From the NCBI GenBank assembly GCA_041394705.1, contig JAWKHS010000004.1, positions 310,001-374,000 of the forward strand: a stretch of 64,000 bases of DNA, given 5' to 3'. Below are positions 1-8,251 of the stretch, piece by piece. Position 1 is the first letter of the stretch; each line of letters begins with the position of its first letter. The DNA comes from Vicinamibacterales bacterium. GTDB lineage: Bacteria; Acidobacteriota; Vicinamibacteria; Vicinamibacterales; UBA2999. The notes beneath the pieces were generated by a model that did not search any database, was not told the origin of the DNA, and saw only the letters and a program-made list of their open reading frames with translations. A program made the position numbers and the translations under genes.

Positions 1-1214
1 GCCACATCGCGCACCGAGAGTCCGGCAGGACCGGCCGCGTCGATCATGACGCGCGCCGCCGCCGCGAGATCGGCGGGCGCCACCGAGGCCAGGGCGTCCA
101 TGCGGGCCACGCCGCGCGCCGTCCGCACGCCCGCTCTCGGAGGGAGCGGGTCCAGGACGCGCCCACCGCCGATGGTCACCGGCGGTGAGTAGCTTCGGAG
201 AATCACACGGTCGCCACGAGTCAGCACCGTGGAGGACTCGAACCGCAGGCGCACATCGGCAGTCCCGCCAGCCTCCACGGCGGCGGCCGTTCCCGAGACG
301 GCCGCCCGGGCGAGCACCTCGGCCGTGCCCTGGTGTACGCGGACGCGGGCGCCGTGCTTGAGCGACAGGCCGGGAAGCATCGTGACGCGGACATCGGCCC
401 GCCGAGTCACCGGCAGGGCGAAGGGCGTCGTGAGCACGCTGCCGCGGTCGACCTCGCCGACGTCGATACCCGCCAGGTTGGCGGCCACCCGCTCGCCGGA
501 CTGGGCGTCGCTACGCGCGCCGCCGTGGACGTGGAGACCGCGCACCTTGACCCGGCGGGCGGCGGGCAGCAGCTGCAGTTCCTCGTCCACCGTGATCCGG
601 CCGCCGACCAGCGTCCCCGTGACGACCGTGCCGAAGCCCTTCATGGTGAAGGCACGATCGACCGGCAGCCGTGTGACTCCGTCGGTCGGCCGGGGCGGCA
701 GGGCCCGCGCGATTGCCGCCAGCGCGTGGCGCAGGGCCGGCAGGCCGTCTCCCGTCAGGGCCGATACCGGCACGATGGGCGCGCCGTCGAGAAACGAGCC
801 GGCGACGAGTTCCTGCACCTCGGCCGCCACGAGGTCCACCATGCCCGGCTCCACGGCATCCGTCTTGGTCACGACGACCAGGCCGCGCGCGACGTCGAGG
901 AGGCGGCAGATGTCGAAATGCTCGCGGGTCTGGGGCATCACCGATTCGTCGGCCGCCACCACGAGCATCACGAGGTCGATCCCCCCGACGCCGGCCAGCA
1001 TGGCCCGCACGAAACGCTCGTGGCCCGGGACGTCGACGAACGACACGACGATGTCCTCGGCGACCGTGCCGTGCGCGAACCCGAGCTCGATCGTGATACC
1101 CCGAGCCTTCTCCTCCTTGAGCCGATCCGGGTCCGTACCCGTGAGCGCCTTCACCAGTGCGCTCTTGCCGTGGTCGATGTGCCCGGCCGTGCCGACCACG
1201 ATCGTGCGCGTCAT
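1..1214 (-). CDS. selB: Selenocysteine-specific translation elongation factor SelB (3' part outside window)
   Basis: SelB is the GTPase that brings selenocysteinyl-tRNA to UGA codons marked by a SECIS element. About 404 N-terminal residues are visible; the C-terminal part with the SECIS-binding winged helices lies beyond the left edge. Residues 11-18 read GHIDHGKS (G1). The switch motif RGITIELGFA is near 39-48, DVPGHE is at 61-66 and TKTD at 116-119. The GITIELGFA form and the beta-barrel domains after the G domain fit SelB rather than EF-Tu. The ATG at 1214 overlaps the TGA of RNase R as ATGA, so the two are probably translationally coupled. No selA, selD or tRNA-Sec is in the window. Confidence 0.93.
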   Translation of the reverse strand, partial: MTRTIVVGTAGHIDHGKSALVKALTGTDPDRLKEEKARGITIELGFAHGTVAEDIVVSFVDVPGHERFVRAMLAGVGGIDLVMLVVAADESVMPQTREHFDICRLLDVARGLVVVTKTDAVEPGMVDLVAAEVQELVAGSFLDGAPIVPVSALTGDGLPALRHALAAIARALPPRPTDGVTRLPVDRAFTMKGFGTVVTGTLVGGRITVDEELQLLPAARRVKVRGLHVHGGARSDAQSGERVAANLAGIDVGEVDRGSVLTTPFALPVTRRADVRVTMLPGLSLKHGARVRVHQGTAEVLARAAVSGTAAAVEAGGTADVRLRFESSTVLTRGDRVILRSYSPPVTIGGGRVLDPLPPRAGVRTARGVARMDALASVAPADLAAAARVMIDAAGPAGLSVRDV

Positions 1215-3445
1215 CGTCGCCTCTTCACGCGCGACGCGCGCTCGCGTCTGCCCGGCCGCGTTCGCGACGCCGGCCGTCTTCCGCCGCGATCGCGAGCACG
1301 CCCGGGACGTGACCGCGTCACGCTCGCCCCGGTGGGCGCGTCCAGCACGCGCAGCTCGACGTGACCGCGGTCGAGGTCGACGCGCACGACCTGCACGCGT
1401 ACCGTCGCACCGAGGCCGAAGACAGGCGCGCCCCGCCCCCCCACGAGAGCCCGGGCCTGCCCGTCGAACCAGTACCCGGCGTCGGCGAGCGCCGCCAGCG
1501 GAATGAGCCCTTCCACGAACGGCTCGTCGATTTGCACGAAGGCCCCGAACGACGCCACGCCCGCGACGACGCCCGTGAAGGTGTCGCCGAGGCGCGTCGC
1601 CATGTAGCGGACCTGTGCGCGCCGCATGACCTCGCGCTCGGCCTCCAGTGCCCGCCGCTCCATCGCCGACGTGTGCTGGGCCACTTCCGCCATGCCGTCT
1701 GCCAGGTCCTGCCGGCGCTCCTCGCTCGCGTTCCCCTGCCGGAGTTCGCGCAGCGCGCGGTGCACGACCAGGTCCGGATATCGCCGGATCGGCGAGGTGA
1801 AGTGCGTGTAGGCCGGAGCCGCCAGTCCGAAGTGTCCCAGGTTCTCGGGGTCGTAGCGGGCCTTCTGCAGGGTGCGCAGCATGAGCGCGGCGAGCGGTCG
1901 CGCGAGCGGCGAGTCGTGGATGCGCGCCACCAGCGCCTGGAACTGGCGCGGATGCGTTCCATCGCCGAGCGTCAGTCCGGAGGCGGCCAGGACCTCCTGG
2001 AACTCTGCGACGCGGACCGGATCGGGCGGCTCGTGGACGCGGTAGAGCGCGGGCATCCGGTGGGCGAGGAGGTGCGCGGCCACGGTCTCGTTGGCCAGCA
2101 GCATGAACTCCTCGATGAGCCGGTGTGCCACGTTGCGCTCGCTCGCCACGATGTCCGCCACCTCTCCTTCGGGCCCGAGCACCACCTCCGCTTCCGGCAG
2201 GTCGAAGTCGATGGAGCCGCGGCGGCGCCGGCGGGCGTTCAGGACTTCGAAGAGGTCCCGCATCAGCTCGAACGCCTGGACCAGCGGTGCGTAGTCGGTG
2301 CGGGCCTTCGCCTCGCCGGCGAGCACCGCGTTCACCGCGGTGTAGGTCATCCGCGCCCGGCTGTGGATCACGCCGTCGTGCAGGGTGTAGGACACCACTT
2401 CTCCGCTGGCGTCGACGTCCATCACGCAGCTCTGCACGAGGCGATCGACGTGCGGCTGCAGGCTGCAGGCGCCCGTCGCCAGCTCCGCCGGAAACATGTG
2501 CACCGCGCGATCCGGGAAGTACACCGAGGTGGCCCGGTCGTACGCCTCGAGGTCGAGCGCACCGCCTTCAGGCACGTAGTGCGCCACGTCCGCGATGTGG
2601 ACGGAGAGCCTCAGGAGCCCCGAGGGCAGTCGCACGACCGAGATCGCGTCGTCGAAATCGCGGGCGTGCTCGCCGTCGATGGTCACGACCAGGTCGTGGC
2701 GGAAGTCGGTCCGGCGTGCCGCCTCGTCCGCCCGCACGGCATGGTCGCGCGCCCTCGCCTCGGTCACGGCATCGGGCGAGTGCGCGTCGGGAATGCCGTG
2801 GCTCCTGAGGACGATGTCCGTGTCCACGCCCGGCTCGTCCGGCGCGCCCAGCACCTCGACGACACGCCCGCGCGCCTGCGGCCGCGCGCCCGGCCACTCG
2901 GCGACCTCCACCGTCACGACGTCCCCGTCCTCGGCACCGAGCGCGTCCTCGTTCCGAATCCGCACCGAGACGTCGATCCGTGGATCGAGCGCCGCGACGT
3001 GCGCCACGCCTCGCCGGTCGCGCCGCAGGCGGCCGACCAGCCGCGCGCTACGCCGCTCCTGGATCGCCACGACCCGCCCGCGGAGCCGGCCGCTCTCGTC
3101 CTGGGACTCGACGCGGGCGACCACCAGGTCCCCGTGCACGGCGCCGGCGCGCCGCGAGGCCGGGATCAGGATGTCGGTCGTCCCGTCCGCGGCGACGAAC
3201 GCGACACCGCTCGGATGGCCGATCAGCCGCCCTGCGACGTCGCGCCGCCTCGCCGCCAGGGCGTAGCGCGGACCGCGGGAGACGTCCAGGCGTCCCTCGG
3301 CGGCCAGGCCGCGCAGCACCCGCCGAAGCGACGCGTGCGCCTCTCGCGGGAGGCGCAGCGCGCGGGCGATGTCGCGGACGAGGGCCGGCGGGCCGTGATG
3401 GGCGGCAAGCGCGCGAATGAGAGCGTCCTGGTCGATGTGAGCCAC
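1211..3445 (-). CDS. rnr: Ribonuclease R (RNB-family 3'-5' exoribonuclease)
   Basis: A 744-aa processive 3'-5' exoribonuclease that degrades structured RNA in the cytoplasm. An N-terminal winged-helix region (about 1-65, with HHGPPALVRDIARALRLP) is followed by cold-shock-like domains. The RNB catalytic domain has the metal-binding motif DGEHARDFDDAISV near residue 260 and the signature FTSPIRRYPDLVVHRAL further on. A C-terminal S1 domain follows at about 615-700. The length is close to E. coli RNase R (813). I chose the GTG at 3445 because the protein homology begins there; the open frame runs on upstream only as a shadow of the kinase gene. It lies 32 bp after the kinase stop and overlaps selB by 4 bp. 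Confidence 0.93.
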   Translation of the reverse strand: MAHIDQDALIRALAAHHGPPALVRDIARALRLPREAHASLRRVLRGLAAEGRLDVSRGPRYALAARRRDVAGRLIGHPSGVAFVAADGTTDILIPASRRAGAVHGDLVVARVESQDESGRLRGRVVAIQERRSARLVGRLRRDRRGVAHVAALDPRIDVSVRIRNEDALGAEDGDVVTVEVAEWPGARPQARGRVVEVLGAPDEPGVDTDIVLRSHGIPDAHSPDAVTEARARDHAVRADEAARRTDFRHDLVVTIDGEHARDFDDAISVVRLPSGLLRLSVHIADVAHYVPEGGALDLEAYDRATSVYFPDRAVHMFPAELATGACSLQPHVDRLVQSCVMDVDASGEVVSYTLHDGVIHSRARMTYTAVNAVLAGEAKARTDYAPLVQAFELMRDLFEVLNARRRRRGSIDFDLPEAEVVLGPEGEVADIVASERNVAHRLIEEFMLLANETVAAHLLAHRMPALYRVHEPPDPVRVAEFQEVLAASGLTLGDGTHPRQFQALVARIHDSPLARPLAALMLRTLQKARYDPENLGHFGLAAPAYTHFTSPIRRYPDLVVHRALRELRQGNASEERRQDLADGMAEVAQHTSAMERRALEAEREVMRRAQVRYMATRLGDTFTGVVAGVASFGAFVQIDEPFVEGLIPLAALADAGYWFDGQARALVGGRGAPVFGLGATVRVQVVRVDLDRGHVELRVLDAPTGASVTRSRPGRARDRGGRRPASRTRPGRRERASRVKRRR

Positions 3446-3477
3446 GATGGCGCGCGGGAGGGCGCCCGGACAGCGTA

Positions 3478-4800
3478 TCAGGCGAGGTCCAGGACGAGCA
3501 CCTGGAGATCGCCGACGTTCGTGCCGGACGGGCCGGGCCGGACGAGATCGCCGAGCGCGTCGAAATAGGGGTACGCGTCGTTCGCGGCCAGCGCCGCCTG
3601 CGCGTCCCGGCCGGCGGCGGATGCGCGGGCGCGTGTGGCCGGGTCCACGATGGCGCCCGCGGCATCGGTCGGGCCGTCGATACCGTCCGTGCCGAGTGAG
3701 ACGACGACGGCCGGATGCGCCGATCCGGCGAGCAGGCCGGTGAGGGCCAGCGCGAACTCCTGGTTCCTGCCGCCGCGACCCGTGCCCCGGACCCGCACCG
3801 TCGTCTCTCCGCTCGAGACGATGGCCACGGCACCGCGCCGGGCCCCGGCGAGCGCCTGGATCGACTCCCACCATCGGACGGCGGCGTTCCGCGCCTCGCC
3901 GACCACCGGTTCGTCGACGACGACCGTCGCGTAACCGCGCGCCCGTGCCGCGCGTTCCGCGCCCGCCATCGCCTCCTTCCGCCCCCCGAGCACGCGGGCC
4001 GACGTCCGGGCCAGTCGAGAATCGCCCGGTTTCGGCGTGTCGGGGATCTCGCCCCTGAGGCCCGACTCGAGGAGCGCGCGGACCCGGGACTCGAGGCCCT
4101 CCCAACCGCCGAACTCCGTGACGGCGTCGGCGGCCTGCCGCCACGACGACCCGTCGGGGACGCCGGGGCCCGACCCGATGACGCTCACGTCGTCGCCAAT
4201 GACATCGGAGATGGCGAGGGTCACCGTAGCGCCGTCGCACGCGGCGGCGAGGCGCCCACCCTTCACCCGGGACAGATGCTTGCGCACGGCGTTCAGGGCG
4301 GTGATATCCGCGCCGCCCTGCATCACATGCGCGACGGCACGCTGTTTGGCGTCGAGAGACAGGCCTTCGATGGGCATCGCCATGATGGCGCTGGCGCCTC
4401 CCGACAGCAGGCAGACGAGCGCGCCATCACGCGGCACCCCTGCTGCCAGGTCGAGGGCCGCCGCGGCCGCCGCGACGCTACCGGGTGTGGCGAAGGGATG
4501 CCCCCCCTGGACGAACGACGCGGGATGCGGCCATGAGGCAGGGCGGGTGGGCGCGGCGACGACGGCGGCGCGAATCGGCACCGGAGAGGTCGCCGCGAAC
4601 GTCTCGTACATCCCGACGGCCGCCTTCCCGGCGGCGACGACGGACACCTGGGATACCCCGAGCGGGACGAACTCGCTCACTGCGGACGGCAGGAGCACCC
4701 GGGGCGACACCGCGTCCACGCCCGCCGCGGCGATGGCGAGGGCGTCGGACCGGAGGCGGCGGAGGACAGCGGTCAGTTGATGCGGAGCGGGTCGGTCCAC
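3478..4800 (-). CDS. Glycerate 2-kinase (MOFRL/GckA family)
   Basis: A 440-aa kinase that phosphorylates D-glycerate to 2-phosphoglycerate, feeding glyoxylate or serine-derived carbon into lower glycolysis. Family hallmarks are visible in order: VVAAGKAA near the N terminus, LLSGGASAI, LNAVRKHLSRVKGGRLA, ISDVIGDD, GETTVRVRGTGRGGRNQE, TDGIDGPTDAAGA and a final GPSGTNVGDLQV. The GTG start at 4800 lies 28 bp inside the preceding 95-aa gene and has no good ribosome-binding site, so a slightly later start is possible. It shares an operon with RNase R and SelB without an obvious functional link. Confidence 0.92.
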   Translation of the reverse strand: MDRPAPHQLTAVLRRLRSDALAIAAAGVDAVSPRVLLPSAVSEFVPLGVSQVSVVAAGKAAVGMYETFAATSPVPIRAAVVAAPTRPASWPHPASFVQGGHPFATPGSVAAAAAALDLAAGVPRDGALVCLLSGGASAIMAMPIEGLSLDAKQRAVAHVMQGGADITALNAVRKHLSRVKGGRLAAACDGATVTLAISDVIGDDVSVIGSGPGVPDGSSWRQAADAVTEFGGWEGLESRVRALLESGLRGEIPDTPKPGDSRLARTSARVLGGRKEAMAGAERAARARGYATVVVDEPVVGEARNAAVRWWESIQALAGARRGAVAIVSSGETTVRVRGTGRGGRNQEFALALTGLLAGSAHPAVVVSLGTDGIDGPTDAAGAIVDPATRARASAAGRDAQAALAANDAYPYFDALGDLVRPGPSGTNVGDLQVLVLDLA

Positions 4801-5060
4801 GCCGACAGCCGGGTCACGACGTCGAACTCCCGGAGCAGCTTGGCGACGACGATGTCGGCATCGTCCTTGTGGGAGAGCGCGTCAATCTCCGAGATGATGC
4901 GGCACAGGGCCGCTTCGACGGAGCTGATGGCGTGTTCGGAGAAGTACTCGCGCTGGGCCGCCAGACATTGCTGGTGCTTGACGAACTCTTCTCGGTAGAA
5001 ATCGATCAGGGAACCGACGGGGCGTGAATGCAGGGGACGAACGCTCAGGAAATCTGGCAT
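4773..5060 (-). CDS. Conserved-looking 95-aa hypothetical protein
   Basis: I do not recognise this protein. From the ATG at 5060 it is 95 residues (MPDFLSVRPLHSRP...). It has no signal peptide or membrane segment and is rich in charged and helical segments, with a middle block EEFVKHQQCLAAQREYF and an acidic DALSHKDDADIVV stretch. That looks like a small cytoplasmic helical protein. The open frame extends upstream to 5225, but the strong promoter at 5098-5126 lies inside that extension, so the shorter start is favoured. It is the first gene of the run leading to glycerate kinase, RNase R and SelB, and its 3' end overlaps the kinase start. Confidence 0.65.
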   Translation of the reverse strand: MPDFLSVRPLHSRPVGSLIDFYREEFVKHQQCLAAQREYFSEHAISSVEAALCRIISEIDALSHKDDADIVVAKLLREFDVVTRLSAWTDPLRIN

Positions 5061-5097
5061 GGGGCCTCTGGTCCTGTGCAACGGCCAGCTGTCATGA

Positions 5098-5126
5098 GTG
5101 TAAGGCGTGCAACAACGAGGTGTCAA
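5098..5126 (-). promoter_or_regulatory. Sigma-70 promoter for the 95-aa protein/kinase/rnr/selB operon
   Basis: Read on the minus strand, a perfect -35 TTGACA (5126-5121) is followed by a 17-bp spacer and a -10 TTACAC (5103-5098). The predicted transcription start is near 5091, about 30 nt before the ATG at 5060. The -35 box overlaps the stop codon of ftsX, so this operon gets its own promoter inside the end of the cell-division genes. Confidence 0.72.
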
Positions 5127-6025
5127 CGGGGCATCGGCCCCTGCGGATCCCACCGCCACGTCGCCAGCAGGCCTGCTACCGCGCCCACGAGCGCGCCACC
5201 GCCGAGCAGCGCCGCCATGTCCCACGGGGTGAGCGGGTGCAGGGCATCCGGTCCCAGCGCGGACGCCAGCGGCCCCATCGCGCGTCCGATCGCCCGGCCC
5301 AGCAGGGCGAGCGCGCCGAGCGACGCCAGCGCGCCAAGCGCGCCCTGGATGGCGCCCTCCATCACGAAAGGCCCCCGGATGAAGGCCACCGGCGCACCGA
5401 CGAGCGCCATGATGCCGATCTCATCGCGGCGGGCCTCGAACGAGAGCCGCACGACCGCGATGACGGTCGTCATCGCGCCGAGCACGAGCGCCACGGCGGC
5501 CGCCCAGCCCGCCGTGCGCATCGCCGTGATCACGGCGAACAGCCGGGCCAGCCACTGCCGATCGTAGCGGACGTCGGCGACCCCGGGCAGCGCCCGAAGG
5601 GCGGCGGCCAGCTCGTCCGCGCCGTTCGCCATGCCGGCGTCCGTCAGGTGGATTTCGAACGACGCCGGGAACGGGTTCGCGTCCAGCGACGCCGTGACGT
5701 CGCCCAGTTCGGGGAACTCGGCGCCGAAACGTGCGAGTGCCTCTTCCTTGGTCACCAGGTCGACGCTCGCGACGCCGGCGCTGCGCGCAATCACCTGGCG
5801 GATCGCCTCCTGCTCGACGTCCGTCACGACGTCGTCGAGGTAGACCGACACCTCGGCCGCCTCGCGCCATCCCCCGGCCACTGACGCGACCGTGGCGGAG
5901 ACGACACGAAAGGCACCGAGCATCGCGAACGCCACGGCGATGGTGGCTATCGACAGGCCCAGGGTCCAGCGGGCGCGCCCGAGACTGGCCAGCGCCTCCT
6001 CCCAGGCATAGCGCAGTACCCTCAT
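5123..6025 (-). CDS. ftsX: Cell division protein FtsX (permease-like)
   Basis: A 300-aa inner-membrane partner of FtsE, which controls peptidoglycan hydrolases at the septum. An N-terminal membrane segment (about 22-48) is followed by a periplasmic domain (about 50-165) containing VSVYLDDVVTDVEQEAI and the conserved ATSLDANPFPASF-type block. Three more membrane segments follow, with the cytoplasmic loop SFEARRDEIGIMALVGA between the second and third. The ATG at 6025 overlaps the ftsE stop as ATGA. The order ftsE-ftsX is the usual one. Confidence 0.93.
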   Translation of the reverse strand: MRVLRYAWEEALASLGRARWTLGLSIATIAVAFAMLGAFRVVSATVASVAGGWREAAEVSVYLDDVVTDVEQEAIRQVIARSAGVASVDLVTKEEALARFGAEFPELGDVTASLDANPFPASFEIHLTDAGMANGADELAAALRALPGVADVRYDRQWLARLFAVITAMRTAGWAAAVALVLGAMTTVIAVVRLSFEARRDEIGIMALVGAPVAFIRGPFVMEGAIQGALGALASLGALALLGRAIGRAMGPLASALGPDALHPLTPWDMAALLGGGALVGAVAGLLATWRWDPQGPMPR

Positions 6026-6675
6026 GCCTCGCCCCGCCCGCGTTCCAGGTGCAGCACCCGGCGGCCGACGTGCGCGATGAGGGCCCGGTCGTGGGTCGCG
6101 ATGAGCACCGTCGTGCCCGCGGCGTTGATGTCCCGGAACACGTCCATGATCTCGAGCGAGAGATCCGGATCGAGATTGCCCGTGGGCTCGTCCGCGAGCA
6201 CCACGTGCGGGTCGTTCACCAGCGCACGCGCAATGGCGATGCGCTGCTGTTCGCCGCCGGAGAGCTCGGGCGGGTACGCCAGCGCCCGGTGCTGGAGGCC
6301 GACGCCTTTCAGTACCTGGTAGGTCTTCCGTCGCTGGAGCTCGAGCGGCACGCCGAGGACGCGCATGACGAACGCGACGTTGTCGAAGACCGTCTTCGTC
6401 GGAATCAGCTTGAAGTCCTGGAACACGACGCCCAGCGACCGCCGGTACGCCTGGACTTCCGAGGTCGTGAGCGTGGCCAGCTCGCGCCCGCCCACGCTGA
6501 GGACCCCCTCGGTGGGCGTCTCCTGCCGGAGCAGCAGGCGCAGCAGCGTGGACTTGCCGGCGCCGCTCGGTCCGGTCAGGAAGACGAACTCGCCCTTCTC
6601 GACCGTGAACGACAACCGGTCCAGCGCCAAGACGTCGTTGCCGTAGATCTTGGTGACGTTCTGGAGTTCGATCAC
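6022..6675 (-). CDS. ftsE: Cell division ATP-binding protein FtsE
   Basis: A 217-aa ABC-type ATPase that drives FtsX. The Walker A motif GPSGAGKST is at residues 35-43, the ABC signature LSGGEQQR near 140 and the Walker B VVLADEPTG near 160, followed by the H-loop ATHD. The IELQNVTKIYG start and LIPTKTVFDNV segment are typical of FtsE. Translation probably begins at the GTG at 6675. The 115 bp between this gene and gatB could hold its promoter; I saw no strong -35/-10 pair. Confidence 0.94.
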   Translation of the reverse strand: MIELQNVTKIYGNDVLALDRLSFTVEKGEFVFLTGPSGAGKSTLLRLLLRQETPTEGVLSVGGRELATLTTSEVQAYRRSLGVVFQDFKLIPTKTVFDNVAFVMRVLGVPLELQRRKTYQVLKGVGLQHRALAYPPELSGGEQQRIAIARALVNDPHVVLADEPTGNLDPDLSLEIMDVFRDINAAGTTVLIATHDRALIAHVGRRVLHLERGRGEA

Positions 6676-6790
6676 GGGATTCGGCTCGGGCGGCGGCCGC
6701 CGCCGACATAGTAGCAGGAGACCATCGCGGCCCGGTCCGCGGCCCGCGGGCCGGGCCCAACTCCCGTGCAGCGCGCCCCGCGGCCCGCGT

Positions 6791-8251
6791 TCAGTCGACG
6801 CGGTCCAGCGCGTGCCGCAGCAGCTGGCTGAGGCGCTTCGGATCCGCCTTGCCGCCCGAGGCCTTCATCGCCTCGCCCACGAGGAAGCCGAAGGTCGCCT
6901 TCTTCCCGGCCCGGTACTGCGCGACCGCGTCGGCCTGTGCCGACACCACCTGCTGCACGAACCCGCCGAGCGCCACCTCGTCGGACACCTGCGCCAGCCC
7001 GCGTTCGGCGACGATCGCGGCCGCGTCGCGACCGCTGCCGTACATCTCCTCGAAGACGCCCTTTGCGACGGTGGTGCTGACCGTGCCGGCGAGCACGAGA
7101 CGGATCAGGCCCCCAAGCGCCTCGGCGCTCACGCCCACTTCGTCGATCGTCGCACCGCGCGCCTTCAGGACACGCAGCACCTCGCCCATCACCCAGTTGC
7201 TGGCGGCCTTCGCGTTGGCGCATGCCGCCGCGACGGCCTCGAAGTAGTCGGCCAGGCCCCGGGTCTCCGTGAGGACCCCGGCATCGTAGTCCGGCAGGCC
7301 GTGCTCGCGCACGAACCGGACGCGCCGCGCGTCGGGGAGCTCGGGCATCACGGCCGCCACCCGGTCGCGGCGCTCCGCCGAGACCTCGACGGGCGGAAGA
7401 TCCGGCTCCGGGAAGTACCGGTAGTCATGCGCCTCCTCCTTGCTCCGCATCGAGAAGGTCCGGCCGAGCGCCGAGTCGAAGAGGCGTGTCTCCTGGACGA
7501 TGCGCTCGCCGTGCTCGAGGCAGTCGGCCTGGCGACCGATCTCGTATTCGAGCGCCTTCTGGAGGTAGCGGAACGAGTTGACGTTCTTGACTTCGACCTT
7601 CGTGCCGAGCGCCGCCTGCCCGGCGGGCCGAACCGACACGTTGGCGTCGCACCGGAGGCTGCCCTCCTCCATGTTCCCGTCGTTGGCGCCGATCCAGACG
7701 AGGAGCCGTCGAACGGTCTCGAAGAACGTCGCGGCCTCGAGCGGCGTCCGCAGGTCGGGCTCGCTCACGATCTCGATGAGCGGCACGCCGGCCCGATTGA
7801 AGTCCAGGTAGGTCCGCCGGTCCGAATCCGCGAATCCCTCGTGGAGTGACTTGCCGGCGTCCTCCTCCATGTGGATGCGCGTCAGCCGGATCGTGCGCAC
7901 GTCCGCGCCCGTGCGCAACTCGACCTGGCCGCCCGTGGCCAGCGGCTGTTCATACTGCGAAATCTGGTAGCCCTTCGGCAGGTCCGGGTAGAAGTAGTTC
8001 TTGCGCGCGAACACCGACCGCTCGTGGACCGTGCAGCCGAGGGCCAGCGCCGCGGTCACGGCGAGATCCACCGCGTGCCCGTTCAGGACGGGCAGCGCGC
8101 CCGGCAGCCCCAGGCACACCGGGCACACGTCCTCGTTCGGCGCCGCGCCGAAGCGCGCCCGGCACCCGCAGAAGATCTTCGTCGCCGTCTGGAGCTGGGC
8201 GTGAATCTCGAGCCCGATGACGGGCTCGACGGCCACCCGGACCGCGCTCAC
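6791..8251 (-). CDS. gatB: Aspartyl/glutamyl-tRNA(Asn/Gln) amidotransferase subunit B
   Basis: A 486-aa subunit of GatCAB, which amidates Glu-tRNA(Gln) or Asp-tRNA(Asn). The N terminus has the hallmark PVIGLEIHAQLQTATKIFCG, with zinc-binding cysteines in FCGCRARFG and CPVCLGLPG. LPKGYQISQYEQP, HMEEDAGKS and the DFNRAGVPLIEIVSEPD block follow, and the helical YqeY-like tail ends at KRLSQLLRHALD. The GTG start at 8251 overlaps the pckA stop as GTGA. Neither gatA nor gatC is in the window, so the GatCAB genes are scattered here. Confidence 0.95.
   Translation of the reverse strand: MSAVRVAVEPVIGLEIHAQLQTATKIFCGCRARFGAAPNEDVCPVCLGLPGALPVLNGHAVDLAVTAALALGCTVHERSVFARKNYFYPDLPKGYQISQYEQPLATGGQVELRTGADVRTIRLTRIHMEEDAGKSLHEGFADSDRRTYLDFNRAGVPLIEIVSEPDLRTPLEAATFFETVRRLLVWIGANDGNMEEGSLRCDANVSVRPAGQAALGTKVEVKNVNSFRYLQKALEYEIGRQADCLEHGERIVQETRLFDSALGRTFSMRSKEEAHDYRYFPEPDLPPVEVSAERRDRVAAVMPELPDARRVRFVREHGLPDYDAGVLTETRGLADYFEAVAAACANAKAASNWVMGEVLRVLKARGATIDEVGVSAEALGGLIRLVLAGTVSTTVAKGVFEEMYGSGRDAAAIVAERGLAQVSDEVALGGFVQQVVSAQADAVAQYRAGKKATFGFLVGEAMKASGGKADPKRLSQLLRHALDRVD

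Noticed and set aside
1361..3568. 735-aa open frame antisense to RNase R
   Set aside because: No domain; the RNase R motifs on the minus strand are unambiguous.
3446..4240. Upstream extension of the RNase R frame to 4240
   Set aside because: The extra 265 residues are Arg/Gly-rich and overlap the glycerate kinase gene in another frame.
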